Positions 17,678 through 26,823 of a stretch of DNA of 64,000 nucleotides are shown one piece after another. The DNA is from an uncultured Acetatifactor sp. (lineage in GTDB: Bacteria > Bacillota > Clostridia > Lachnospirales > Lachnospiraceae): assembly GCA_934436245.1 (NCBI GenBank), contig CAKSAM010000012.1, positions 8,989 to 72,988 of the forward strand, written 5' to 3'. The stretch's first letter is position 1. Each line of letters opens with the position of its first letter. Both the position numbers and the translations under genes were made by a program. Under the pieces are notes generated by a model. The model made no database searches, was not told where the DNA came from, and worked only from the letters and a program-made list of their open reading frames with translations.

Positions 17678-18527
17678 TAATCTTTTAAAACGCGGATTTA
17701 CTAAGGTTGTGGAAGAAGACGCCAGAGTGATTGATATGAATGCGCTGGTGGCAAAAAGAATCAGGGAGCTTTCTGCAAAAATGCAGCAGGAAGAAAATGC
17801 CGGGTTTGTCTCCGGTCTGGCAGCGGATAAAGTAGAGGCTCTGGTGACAGATCCGGACGGTGATGATGAAGCTTCGCAGGCCTCTGGCAATGTAATCAAA
17901 GCAGGAGAAGATTTACAGAAACTGAAAGAAGAAGCAGAAGCGGAAGCCCGGGAAATCCTTGAAGATGCCAGAAAACAGGCTGACCATATTTTGCAGGAAG
18001 CTAAAACACAGGCGGAAAATGAAAAACAGACTGCGTTAGAGCAGGCAAGACGGCAGGGACAGCAGGAAGCAAAAGCTGAGGCAGAACAGGCAGAAACGAA
18101 AAGAGAAGCTGAGTTTCAGAAAAAAACAGAGGGACTGGAAGCTGAGTACCAGAAAATGTTGGATGAACTGGAGCCAAAGTTTGTGGATACCATTACCGGT
18201 ATTTATGAACATATTTTTCATGTGGATCTTCATTCTTATCGGGAAGTACTGTGTTATCTGATTTCTGCAACTATGAGAAAAACCGAAGACAACCGGAGTT
18301 TTCTTGTGCATGTATCCAAGGAAGATTATCCTTATGTCAGTATGCAGAAAAAACAGATTATGGCTGGGACAGCTTCTCCGAACAGTACAGTGGAAATTGT
18401 AGAGGACATTACGTTGGGAAAAGGGGAATGTCTGATAGAAACAGAAGGCGGTATTTTCGACTGCGGACTGGGTACGCAGTTGTCAGAACTGCGTCAGAAG
18501 CTAAAATTATTATCGTATGAAGGCTGA
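17670..18527 (+). CDS. fliH: flagellar assembly protein FliH
   Basis: Stator-like regulator that holds the FliI ATPase at the export gate. A TTG at 17670 is preferred: it lies 11 bases after a near-perfect GGAGGTGA (17654-17661) inside fliG and yields an N-terminus resembling FliH proteins (SSNLLKRGFTKVVEEDARV), overlapping fliG by 8 bases. Earlier in-frame GTG codons at 17631 and 17658 are alternatives. The protein (about 285 residues) has a long Glu/Ala/Gln-rich coiled coil (about 85-170) and a C-terminal FliH domain ending in DCGLGTQLSELRQKL. Confidence 0.92.
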   Translation: MSSNLLKRGFTKVVEEDARVIDMNALVAKRIRELSAKMQQEENAGFVSGLAADKVEALVTDPDGDDEASQASGNVIKAGEDLQKLKEEAEAEAREILEDARKQADHILQEAKTQAENEKQTALEQARRQGQQEAKAEAEQAETKREAEFQKKTEGLEAEYQKMLDELEPKFVDTITGIYEHIFHVDLHSYREVLCYLISATMRKTEDNRSFLVHVSKEDYPYVSMQKKQIMAGTASPNSTVEIVEDITLGKGECLIETEGGIFDCGLGTQLSELRQKLKLLSYEG

Positions 18528-18530
18528 TGA

Positions 18531-19853
18531 ATGGTCATTAAGAACATAGATTTTGAAAAATATCAAAAGTTAACAGATAAGTGCTTTTATCGTAAGCTTG
18601 GAAAAGTAGTAAATGTCGTAGGCCTGACCATAGAGTCCGCAGGACCGGATTCCAGACTGGGAGATCTGTGCAGAATTCTGCCAGAAGCGGAAGACGCAAA
18701 ACCCATTATGGCAGAGGTGGTAGGATTTCGTGACAAGAAGACACTACTTATGCCATATGATTCCGTAGATGGCATTGGATTGGGCTGTGTCGTGGAAAAT
18801 ACCGGAGATCCGTTGAAGGTTACAGTAAGTGATAAGCTTTTAGGTAAAACGGTCAATGGATTAGGGGTGCCCATTGATGGGGGAAGCATTACCGGGACAA
18901 CTTACCCGGTGGAGGCGACACCACCGGATCCCATGTCAAGAGCCATTATCGATCAGGTATTGCCTTTGGGAGTGAAGGCAGTGGATGGAATGATCACTGT
19001 GGGTAAAGGACAGAGAATAGGTATCTTTGCCGGATCCGGTGTGGGAAAGTCAACGCTGATGGGTATGTTTGCCAGAAATACCAAGGCGGATATCAATGTG
19101 ATCGCACTGATAGGAGAGCGTGGCAGAGAGGTAAGAGAATTTATCGAAAGAGATCTGGGTGAAGAAGGTATGCGTAGATCTGTGGTGGTGGTGGCTACTT
19201 CGGACAGACCTGCGCTGGAACGAAATAAAGCGGCGAAAACGGCTACAGCGATTGCGGAATATTTTAGAGATCAGGGAAAAGATGTCCTGTTGATGATGGA
19301 TTCCCTGACGCGTTTCTCTATGGCACAGAGAGAAATCGGACTGGCAAGCGGAGAGCCGCCTGTGACCAGAGGTTATCCCCCCAGTGTCTATTCGGAAATG
19401 CCAAAGCTCCTGGAACGTGCCGGAAGGGCAGCGTCAGGATCCATCACAGGTCTGTATACAGTGCTGGTAGATGGTGATGATTTTAATGAACCGATCACGG
19501 ATACTGCACGAAGTATACTGGATGGTCACATTATGCTGAGCAGAAAGCTTGGTCACAAGAATCATTACCCTGCGATTGATATTCTGCAGAGTATTTCCAG
19601 ATGCATGAGTCAGATCGCAGCAAGGGATCATAAGCAGGCAGCCAACAGACTTAAAAATGTCCTGGCGACTTATAATGAGGCGGAAGATCTGATCAATATC
19701 GGAGCTTACAAGCAGGGAAGCAATCCCAATATTGATTACGCAATTTCCAAGATAGACGCAGTGAATGATTTCCTGTGCCAGAGCACAGAAGAAAAATTCA
19801 CTTTTGAAGAAAGCGTTCAAATGCTGGAAGAATTATTTGCAGATCAGGAGTGA
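18531..19853 (+). CDS. fliI: flagellum-specific ATP synthase FliI
   Basis: Hexameric type III export ATPase related to F1-beta. Walker A GSGVGKST lies near residue 170, followed by Walker B LLMMDSLTRFSMAQREIGL and the type III signature GYPPSVYSEMPKLLERAGR. The 440-residue length matches the family. It starts 3 bases after the fliH stop, and its stop overlaps the ribosome site of fliJ, so translation is coupled. Confidence 0.98.
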   Translation: MVIKNIDFEKYQKLTDKCFYRKLGKVVNVVGLTIESAGPDSRLGDLCRILPEAEDAKPIMAEVVGFRDKKTLLMPYDSVDGIGLGCVVENTGDPLKVTVSDKLLGKTVNGLGVPIDGGSITGTTYPVEATPPDPMSRAIIDQVLPLGVKAVDGMITVGKGQRIGIFAGSGVGKSTLMGMFARNTKADINVIALIGERGREVREFIERDLGEEGMRRSVVVVATSDRPALERNKAAKTATAIAEYFRDQGKDVLLMMDSLTRFSMAQREIGLASGEPPVTRGYPPSVYSEMPKLLERAGRAASGSITGLYTVLVDGDDFNEPITDTARSILDGHIMLSRKLGHKNHYPAIDILQSISRCMSQIAARDHKQAANRLKNVLATYNEAEDLINIGAYKQGSNPNIDYAISKIDAVNDFLCQSTEEKFTFEESVQMLEELFADQE

Positions 19854-19858
19854 GATAG

Positions 19859-20305
19859 ATGGCCAGATTCAGATATTCACTGCAGAACATTCTGAATATC
19901 AAGGAAAAGATGGAAACGCAGGCAAAACAGGAATTTGGTATGGCAATGACTGCTTTGAATGTGGAGACAGATCATCTGGAGCGCTTAAAAGTGCGTAGAA
20001 GAGAATACGAAGAACGATCAGAGGGGCTGCTAAAGGGAAAACTGGATCTGCGTGCCATTGAAGAGAACAAGGAAGCTCTTTTAAAAATGGACAGCATTGT
20101 GGCAACGCAGGAAAACAGAGTTCAAAAAGCAAAAGAAAATATGGAAGCTGCCAGAGAGCGGATGGCGGATGCCATGAAAGAGAGAAAAATGCATGAAACA
20201 CTGCGGGAAAAAGCTTTTGAGTCATTTCTGCAGGAGGAAAATCACGCAGAAAGCAAATCAATAGATGAACTGACCAGCTATACTTATGGACAAAAGTCCC
20301 GGTAG
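19859..20305 (+). CDS. fliJ: flagellar export chaperone FliJ
   Basis: Coiled-coil chaperone-escort protein that connects FliI to FlhA. The 148 residues are almost entirely heptad-like helix rich in Lys, Glu, Met and Ala. It begins RFRYSLQNILNIKEKMETQA, which matches FliJ. AGGAGTGA overlaps the fliI stop. The call rests on both the N-terminal motif and its position after fliI. Confidence 0.92.
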   Translation: MARFRYSLQNILNIKEKMETQAKQEFGMAMTALNVETDHLERLKVRRREYEERSEGLLKGKLDLRAIEENKEALLKMDSIVATQENRVQKAKENMEAARERMADAMKERKMHETLREKAFESFLQEENHAESKSIDELTSYTYGQKSR

Positions 20306-20326
20306 GCGGAAAAATGGGAGGAACGT

Positions 20327-21202
20327 ATGGCAAGAGAAAAAACTCCGGAAGAAACTACAGCCGATAACGAAAGGAAACAGCTGGCGGAAGAAAAGAAAAA
20401 GTTAAAAAAAGAACAACAGGCGCAGAGAAAAGAAGCAAAACGCCGTGCGAAGGAAATAACAAAACAGGAAGATGCGCTGGAAGATGGAAATGAAGGCAAC
20501 AGTCTCCTTACTTTTGGTGCGACCGTATTGATCGTAGTGCTGTGGATGGCTGTGATCTGTGTGATCATTAAACTGGATATCGGTGGTTTCGGAAGTTCAG
20601 TAGTGACACCGATTTTGAAGGATGTACCGGTACTGAACAAGATACTTCCGGCCAATTCTGTTACAGAAACTACGGATCCCAATGCTTATGGCGGTTATAC
20701 CAGCCTGCAGGAGGCGGTAGATCAGATCAAGAGTCTGGAACTACAGCTGGAACAGGTACAGAATGCTTCAGCATCTAAAGATGATGAACTGGAACAATTA
20801 AAGGCGGAAGTGCTCAGATTGCAGGAATTCGAAAAACAGCAGGTAGAGTTCCAGCGTATTCAGAAAGAGTTTTATGATGAAGTGGTCTATTCCGACAAGG
20901 GACCCGGAGCAGAGGAGTACAAGAAATATTATGAATCCATGGATCCTGCAACTGCGGAATATATTTATAAGCAGGTAGTAACTCAGCTGGAGGAGAGCCA
21001 GGAGGTACAGGATTATGCAGCAGCATATTCTGCCATGAAGCCCAAACAGGCAGCCGCAATTTTTGAACAGATGACTAATAATCTGGATCTTGCGGCCAGA
21101 ATTCTGAAGGTTATGAGTGCAGAGGACAGAGGAAAGATTCTTGGAGCAATGGACTCTCAGGTAGCGGCAAAGATCACGAAAATTATGGATCCGGAGTCTT
21201 AA
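20327..21202 (+). CDS. ylxF: MotE/YlxF-like membrane protein with MgtE N-terminal-type domain
   Basis: Probable stator or motor chaperone. In Bacillus ylxF sits between fliJ and fliK as here, and MotE of Campylobacter chaperones stator proteins. Layout: a highly charged Lys/Glu N-terminus (1-55), one transmembrane segment at about 62-82, a coiled coil (about 125-175) and a C-terminal MgtE_N-like helical domain (AAAYSAMKPKQAAAIFEQM and ILGAMDSQVAAKITKIMDP). Despite the domain name it has no channel region and is not an Mg transporter. Product 291 residues. Confidence 0.85.
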   Translation: MAREKTPEETTADNERKQLAEEKKKLKKEQQAQRKEAKRRAKEITKQEDALEDGNEGNSLLTFGATVLIVVLWMAVICVIIKLDIGGFGSSVVTPILKDVPVLNKILPANSVTETTDPNAYGGYTSLQEAVDQIKSLELQLEQVQNASASKDDELEQLKAEVLRLQEFEKQQVEFQRIQKEFYDEVVYSDKGPGAEEYKKYYESMDPATAEYIYKQVVTQLEESQEVQDYAAAYSAMKPKQAAAIFEQMTNNLDLAARILKVMSAEDRGKILGAMDSQVAAKITKIMDPES

Positions 21203-21295
21203 GAAAAAGGACACAGAATCCGATAAAAATCATGTAGTATCATTACAGGTCATGTGTGCCATAAAACACAGAGGAGACCTGGGAAAGGAGGAAAA

Positions 21296-22669
21296 ATGGC
21301 AGGGACAGCAATTAAAAATGTGGGAAGCAGCAACGCTGTTAATACACAGATGGCGGATATGGTAACTGCTGCAAAGCAGAATGCGGGAACCAGTTTTCAG
21401 GCGGTATGGAATAAGACCCAGAATAACACCCAGGCAGCAAATGCAGCAAACGGCGAGCGTACCCGGACAGCCCGGAATGATGTCAGACGTGGCGATTCAC
21501 TGCGAAACAGTGGAAGACAGCCGGATGATGTGACGAAGGTCTCAGATGGAAAGATGGCAGATGAAGATGATAATATGGATGCAAAGGATCTGGAAAAGAT
21601 TCAGGAAGTCATCGGAGCAGTAGTGCAGAATCTGGTTCAGCAGATTGCAGATACGTTTTCCGTCAGTGAAGAAGAACTGCAGGGGATCATGGATGATCTG
21701 GGAATGACAGAAATGGATCTGGCAGACTCGGTACAGTTGTCTGAACTGCTTATGACAGTCAGTGGAGCACAGGATTCTTTTACATTGCTTACCGATGAAA
21801 ATCTGTACAATGATGTCAAGGGAATCATGAATCTGCAGAAAGAGCTGGCAGGGCAGGCGCAGGAAGAATTACAGGTTACTCCGGAACAATGGCAGGAGAT
21901 AGTACCCCGGATTCTCCGGGAGACGAAGGCTGAGCCGGTGATCACTGTGGAAGTGGAAGCTGAGAATACGGATGTGGCAAAGCCGTTAAGCAATGCGGAA
22001 CAGATAATGGCGGCAGAGCAGGAGACACAGACCAAGGAAGCAGTCCCGGTACAGGGTGCACAGGAAGAGAAGGCAAAAGATTCCGGAAACAAACAGGAAA
22101 ACACATCCGGTGGACAACAGGGGAATCTTCTTTTACAGAACCTGAAGCAGGACAGTTTTCTCTCAGGTCTGCAACAGGCAGCACAGTCCGGTGAAGCACA
22201 GACTACAGATACGCAGGATATCATGCGTCAGATCATGGACTACATGAAAGTATCTGTGAAAGCGGACAGCTCCGACCTGGAAATGCAGCTTCATCCGCAG
22301 AGCCTCGGAACACTCCATGTGCAGGTGGCATCAAAAAATGGTGTAGTTACCGCCAACTTCATTACAGAGAACGAAACGGTAAAAGCAGCACTTGAAAGCC
22401 AGATGGTACAACTGAAGGAAAGCTTTGCCGAACAGGGAGTAAAGGTAGAAGCGATTGAAGTAACTGTACAGACCCATCAGTTCGAACAGAACCTGGAGCA
22501 GGGCAGAGGTAACAGTAACAATGAGACGGAACCGGGCGTTGGAAGAAAACGTACCCGCAGAATCAATCTGAATGCACCGTTGTCTGAAGATGAACCAGAG
22601 ACGGAAGAAGAAAGGATTGCTGCTGATATGATGTCAGCAAATGGCAATACGGTGGATTTTACCGCATAA
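21296..22669 (+). CDS. fliK: flagellar hook-length control protein FliK
   Basis: Molecular ruler that switches export specificity when the hook is complete. The ATG at 21296 follows AAAGGAGG; the longer frame from 21254 has no good ribosome site. Product 457 residues. The N-terminal two-thirds is Gln/Glu/Asp-rich and variable, as usual. The conserved Flg_hook domain contains LEMQLHPQSLGTLHVQVASK and the FAEQGVKVEAIEVTV stretch (about residues 310-400). Confidence 0.93.
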   Translation: MAGTAIKNVGSSNAVNTQMADMVTAAKQNAGTSFQAVWNKTQNNTQAANAANGERTRTARNDVRRGDSLRNSGRQPDDVTKVSDGKMADEDDNMDAKDLEKIQEVIGAVVQNLVQQIADTFSVSEEELQGIMDDLGMTEMDLADSVQLSELLMTVSGAQDSFTLLTDENLYNDVKGIMNLQKELAGQAQEELQVTPEQWQEIVPRILRETKAEPVITVEVEAENTDVAKPLSNAEQIMAAEQETQTKEAVPVQGAQEEKAKDSGNKQENTSGGQQGNLLLQNLKQDSFLSGLQQAAQSGEAQTTDTQDIMRQIMDYMKVSVKADSSDLEMQLHPQSLGTLHVQVASKNGVVTANFITENETVKAALESQMVQLKESFAEQGVKVEAIEVTVQTHQFEQNLEQGRGNSNNETEPGVGRKRTRRINLNAPLSEDEPETEEERIAADMMSANGNTVDFTA

Positions 22670-22703
22670 GCAGTACAAAATATTACGAAAGGAGAAAAAG
22701 AAA

Positions 22704-23423
22704 ATGGCATTGGTTGCACCCGTGGAAAACGGAAAAATAGTAGAAACAGCATCCCAGACCTCGGTAAAAAATTCTACAAAGTCGAATAGCAGTGGAATGG
22801 ATAAGGAAGCTTTTCTGCAGCTTCTGGTAGCACAGATGAAGTACCAGGATCCTCTGGAGCCTACTTCCAATACGGAATACATAGCACAGTATGCACAGTT
22901 CTCACAGGTAGAGCAGATGCAGAATATGTCCAGCAGCATGGATCTGCAGAGAGCAAGCGCACTGGTAGGCAAGGAGGTCTACATCAAGACTACCACATCC
23001 TCCGGAGATACCAAACTGGTACAGGGCAAAGTGGATTATGTGTCCTACGAGAACAACAAGGCTTACCTTTATATCAATGAGCAGAAGTATTCTATCGATG
23101 ATCTGGATTCTGTAGTAGATACTGATTATCTGAATGCGTACAACAAGGCTTACAACTTTACGGTAAAGCTGAACAAGCTTCCTAATGTAAATGGTATTGA
23201 TTCTACCGATGGCGAGACCGTTGATGCACTGGAGAAGGAATACAACGAAATGAGTGATTACGAGAAATCCTTCCTGGCAAAAGATACCGTAACGAGTCTG
23301 AACAAGTACATTGAACGCATGAAGGAGATCCGCAAAGCTGCAGAAGAAGCAGATGAGAAAGACTCCGGGAGCAAAGAGAAAACCGGAGAAACAGAAGGAA
23401 CAGACAGCACAGAAAGCGTATAA
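22704..23423 (+). CDS. flgD: flagellar hook assembly (hook cap) protein FlgD
   Basis: Scaffold that caps the growing hook. The diagnostic motif MDKEAFLQLLVAQMKYQDPL is followed by the EPTSNTEYIAQYAQFSQVEQ region. ATG 22704 follows AAAGGAG; an in-frame start at 22641 overlapping fliK is not supported. The 239 residues end in an acidic Ser/Thr/Glu/Lys tail rather than a long Ig-type domain, common in Clostridia. Confidence 0.95.
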   Translation: MALVAPVENGKIVETASQTSVKNSTKSNSSGMDKEAFLQLLVAQMKYQDPLEPTSNTEYIAQYAQFSQVEQMQNMSSSMDLQRASALVGKEVYIKTTTSSGDTKLVQGKVDYVSYENNKAYLYINEQKYSIDDLDSVVDTDYLNAYNKAYNFTVKLNKLPNVNGIDSTDGETVDALEKEYNEMSDYEKSFLAKDTVTSLNKYIERMKEIRKAAEEADEKDSGSKEKTGETEGTDSTESV

Positions 23424-23458
23424 AGCAGTAAGCAGCTGATACAGAGGGGCGTTTGGAT

Positions 23459-23869
23459 ATGGATATTCAGAAAAACAGTTTTCTGTCCATTGACCAGCTG
23501 GCAGATCAGTACTTAAATAACAGTCGTAAGACCGTAAAAGCAGCACAGGAAAATCTGGTATCTTTCCAGGAAATCCTGCAGAATAAAAGCCAGGAACAGA
23601 ATGTTTCCGGAAAGCAGGATCTGAAATTCTCCAAACATGCCGCCATACGGTTGGAAGACAGAGGCATTGAGCTGACAGACGCACAGCTGGAACGCTTGAA
23701 TGATGGAGCAAGAAAAGCGGGACAGAAGGGAATCAGAGATTCTCTGGTGATCGTGGATAATCTGGCCTTTATTGTGAATGTACCCAATAAGACCGTGGTA
23801 ACTGCCATGGACAGCAGAGAAACTGAAGATAATGTATTTACAAATATTAACGGAGCCGTTATTATGTAG
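23459..23869 (+). CDS. flagellar operon protein, TIGR02530-type
   Basis: Conserved protein of unknown function found between flgD and flgE in Firmicute fla operons. The 136 residues include the hallmark LKFSKHAAIRLEDRGIEL and a compact C-terminal half (DSLVIVDNLAFIVNVPNKTV). The ATG at 23459 is 5-6 bases after GAGGGGC; a TTG two codons earlier is possible. A regulatory or hook-assembly role is suggested by position only. Confidence 0.85.
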   Translation: MDIQKNSFLSIDQLADQYLNNSRKTVKAAQENLVSFQEILQNKSQEQNVSGKQDLKFSKHAAIRLEDRGIELTDAQLERLNDGARKAGQKGIRDSLVIVDNLAFIVNVPNKTVVTAMDSRETEDNVFTNINGAVIM

Positions 23870-23947
23870 ACCGGACCAAAGATGGAGGTCATGCTTTCTT
23901 GAATGACAGAGAGAAAGCACGGTTCCGATACAGGAGGAACAAGTACT

Positions 23948-25648
23948 ATGATGAGATCATTGTATTCTGGTGTAGCAGGACTGAAAACACACCAGACCAG
24001 AATGGACGTAATCGGTAACAATATTGCCAACGTCAACACAACAGCGTATAAATCAAGTTCCATGACTTTCAGTGAACTGATGAGCCAGACCACACAGAAG
24101 GCCAGCGGTGCCAACGCCACCACCGGTGTGGGCGGTACCAACGCCAAGCAGATCGGTCTGGGCGTTAAGGCAGGAGCTATCAATACTGCCATTACCACCC
24201 AGGGCTCCGCACAGTCTACCGGTAACCCTTTTGATATCATGATCACCGGAGATAATTTTTTTGTAGTCAGCAACGGCTCCGAGAACTTCTTCACCAGAGA
24301 CGGTTCTTTCTATGTAGATGGTGCCGGTAACCTGGCGATGACCAGCACCGGTTACAATGTCATGGGCTGGGTTGTGGATGAGACCACCGGCAATATCAAG
24401 CAGGATACCGTGACTGCACTGCGTATCATGAGCACAGCAAATATGACCTATCCCCCTGAAGCTACCACACAGGCAAATATCTCCGGAATTCTGGATCAGA
24501 ATGATAAGGATGTTACCAGTGCCAACGGTAAAACAGTAAATCTGAACTTCTTTGATGCCAGAGGCTACAGCTATACTGCAAAGTTTACCTTCAAGCAGTC
24601 CGGTGGCAGCAAGGTGAATGAATACAGTATGGAGCTGACGAAACTGCTAGATTCCACCGGAAAAGAAATTGACATTTCCACTGTGGATTTCGGAACTGCA
24701 GATCTGACTCAGCAGATGGAAAGCAAGATCAATTTCACGGATGATGCTTATGAATGGAACGGAACCATTCTGAAAACAAAATCAACTCCGGTAACACAGG
24801 TGGATTTAAAAGATATTTTTGATGCAGCTACAGGGGATATAAAAGTCGGCGCAGATGATGCTGAGAAAAAAGCAATTCAGGATGGACTGGATTTTATCGC
24901 AAAGGCTTATGGATATGAAGGTGCTACCGACGAATTTTTAAATCTTCATGACAGCACTAATGATGTTACCGTAAAACAGATGCTGTTAAATATGTTGGCA
25001 AATCCTGCCGCAACAACGGATGTACTTCCTAAGGATGGAACGGAGCTTGTACTGGACGGAAGAAAATTTGATGGTGTCAAGGTGGTCTTTGATCCGGATA
25101 CCGGAAAACTGAAGCAGGTGGATGGCGGTACCGGATTTACGGCAAATGTTAAATTCTCAAATCTGGGTGGTAACTTCTCAGATATTACCATCGACCTGTC
25201 CGAGTGCACCAACTATGACAACAAGGGTACTTCCACCATCGGCGCCACCAGTGGTGATCTGGATGGACTGGGAACCGGACGTCGTCTGGGAGATATGATC
25301 GGTGTATCAATTCAGAAGGATGGTATGATCTACGCCAGCTATGACAACGGTATGACCAAACTGTTAGGTCAGATCGCTACCGCAGCCTTTGCCAATGCTT
25401 CCGGTCTGGAGAAGGAAGGAGACAACCTTTACTCTGCTACTTTGAACTCCGGTGAGTTCGATGGCATCGGTGTAGATATCACTGCAGGCGGCGGATATAT
25501 GTCTACCGGTCAGCTGGAGATGAGTAATGTGGATCTATCTTCTGAGTTTACGGAGATGATCACCACCCAGAGAGGCTTCCAGGCTAACAGCCGTATCATT
25601 ACCGTATCCGATACACTGCTGGAGGAGCTGACCAACCTGAAGCGTTAA
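23948..25648 (+). CDS. flgE: flagellar hook protein FlgE
   Basis: Structural subunit of the hook. The N-terminal domain (MRSLYSGVAGLKTHQTRMDV, IGNNIANVNTTAYKSS) and the C-terminal domain (EFTEMITTQRGFQANSRIIT) are highly conserved. AGGAGGAAC is placed correctly for ATG 23948 or the adjacent ATG 23951. At 566 residues it is long because of a large surface domain (about 170-430). Codons at both ends are GC-rich and strongly biased, whereas about 24780-25110 is AT-richer and less biased, hinting at a replaced variable domain. Confidence 0.96.
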   Translation: MMRSLYSGVAGLKTHQTRMDVIGNNIANVNTTAYKSSSMTFSELMSQTTQKASGANATTGVGGTNAKQIGLGVKAGAINTAITTQGSAQSTGNPFDIMITGDNFFVVSNGSENFFTRDGSFYVDGAGNLAMTSTGYNVMGWVVDETTGNIKQDTVTALRIMSTANMTYPPEATTQANISGILDQNDKDVTSANGKTVNLNFFDARGYSYTAKFTFKQSGGSKVNEYSMELTKLLDSTGKEIDISTVDFGTADLTQQMESKINFTDDAYEWNGTILKTKSTPVTQVDLKDIFDAATGDIKVGADDAEKKAIQDGLDFIAKAYGYEGATDEFLNLHDSTNDVTVKQMLLNMLANPAATTDVLPKDGTELVLDGRKFDGVKVVFDPDTGKLKQVDGGTGFTANVKFSNLGGNFSDITIDLSECTNYDNKGTSTIGATSGDLDGLGTGRRLGDMIGVSIQKDGMIYASYDNGMTKLLGQIATAAFANASGLEKEGDNLYSATLNSGEFDGIGVDITAGGGYMSTGQLEMSNVDLSSEFTEMITTQRGFQANSRIITVSDTLLEELTNLKR

Positions 25649-25679
25649 TAAAGTGTTAAAATTATAAGAGACATACAAA

Positions 25680-25707
25680 GGGATAGGAATTCCACCTGTC
25701 CCTTTTG
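25680..25707 (+). terminator. partial terminator between flgE and flbD
   Basis: GGGATAGG (25680-25687) pairs with CCTGTCCC (25695-25702), with a 7-base loop, then TTTTGTG. As the operon continues, it probably attenuates, giving more flgE than downstream mRNA. Confidence 0.6.
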
Positions 25708-25814
25708 TGTATATAAAACATCAAGGGAAAAAAGTACTACATTTAATTTGAAAAAAAGCAGAAAACCGCATAAATCCTGCTGATACGTCAGAAAGCGGAA
25801 GAGGAGGTGACGAT

Positions 25815-26000
25815 ATGATTGAAGTGACTAAGATCAATGGAGTCAAGGTGTTAGTGAATCCGGATCTGATTGAACTGGTGGAGGAGACCCCCGATACAGT
25901 ACTGACACTTACCACAGGAAAGAAAATAATTGTAAAAGAAAGTAGACAAGAAATAAAAAATCTTGTAATATTATACAGAAAGGATATTTTTGCACGATAA
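25815..26000 (+). CDS. flbD: flagellar protein FlbD/SwrD
   Basis: Small cytoplasmic protein (61 residues); SwrD in Bacillus raises motor torque and is needed for swarming. MIEVTKINGVKVLVNPDLIE and TLTTGKKIIVKES match the family, which lies between flgE and motA or fliL in many Firmicutes. GAGGAGGTGA precedes the ATG. The name flbD is shared with an unrelated Caulobacter regulator. Confidence 0.9.
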   Translation: MIEVTKINGVKVLVNPDLIELVEETPDTVLTLTTGKKIIVKESRQEIKNLVILYRKDIFAR

Positions 26001-26025
26001 AATTGCAGAATGTCAGGTGATTTAA

Positions 26026-26823
26026 GTGGATATAGCATCTTTAGCCGGTATATTATTAGCATTATTCATGTTGGTATTTGGTATCATAAGCTCTGCAGGT
26101 GTGGGGGGATTTAGTGAATATCTGGATCCAGCCTCCGCAATCATTACATTCGGTGGAGCTTTCTCCTGTACCCTCATGTCCGTGAGTCTTCAGAATTACA
26201 TAGCAGGTCTGAAATCATTTGCGTTGATCTTCAAGGCACCGTCGCTGAATACTTCAGATATGATAGGTAAGATCATAGAGCTTTCCAATGTGGCACGTAA
26301 AGAAGGTCTGCTTTCTCTGGAAGAAGCAGCAGCGGATCTGGAAGAACCTTTTCTGAAAAAAGGAATCCTTCTGATCGTAGATGGTACCGATCCCGAACTG
26401 GTTCGTGCCATCATGGAGACCGAACTGACAAGTGTAGAAGGAAGACACAAGGACACAATTGGTTTCTGGGATACTCTGGCAGCCATGGGTCCTGCCTGGG
26501 GTATGATCGGTACCCTGATCGGCCTTGTAGATATGTTGTACCATATGGATGATCCGTCCTCCCTGGGACCGGCAATGGCAGTAGCGTTGATCACTACCCT
26601 GTACGGATCCCTGCTGGCAAACTGGATCTGTATCCCTATCTCCAATAAATTGAAAGCAGATAATGCTGTGGAGATGCAGCAGAAAGAGGTTATGATCGAA
26701 GGGCTCTTATCCATACAGGCTGGTGAGAATCCCCGTGTCATCGAGGAAAAATTAAAGTCGTTCCTTCCTCCGAAGGACAGAACAAGTGAAGAGGGCGAAG
26801 AGGAAGCAGGGGGTGAAGCTTAA
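26026..26823 (+). CDS. motA: flagellar stator protein MotA
   Basis: Ion-channel subunit of the stator with four transmembrane segments and a cytoplasmic loop that contacts FliG. It starts at GTG 26026 after AGGTGA, giving a membrane helix at once (SLAGILLALFMLVFGIIS). The PAWGMIGTLIGLVDMLYHMD region is the conserved TM3 entry. 265 residues. The stop overlaps the motB start. The coupling ion cannot be decided from sequence reading alone. Confidence 0.95.
   Translation: MDIASLAGILLALFMLVFGIISSAGVGGFSEYLDPASAIITFGGAFSCTLMSVSLQNYIAGLKSFALIFKAPSLNTSDMIGKIIELSNVARKEGLLSLEEAAADLEEPFLKKGILLIVDGTDPELVRAIMETELTSVEGRHKDTIGFWDTLAAMGPAWGMIGTLIGLVDMLYHMDDPSSLGPAMAVALITTLYGSLLANWICIPISNKLKADNAVEMQQKEVMIEGLLSIQAGENPRVIEEKLKSFLPPKDRTSEEGEEEAGGEA

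Noticed and set aside
20327-21202. Magnesium transporter MgtE.
   Set aside because: Only the MgtE N-terminal-type helical domain is present, on a single-span protein in the ylxF position; the channel domain is missing.
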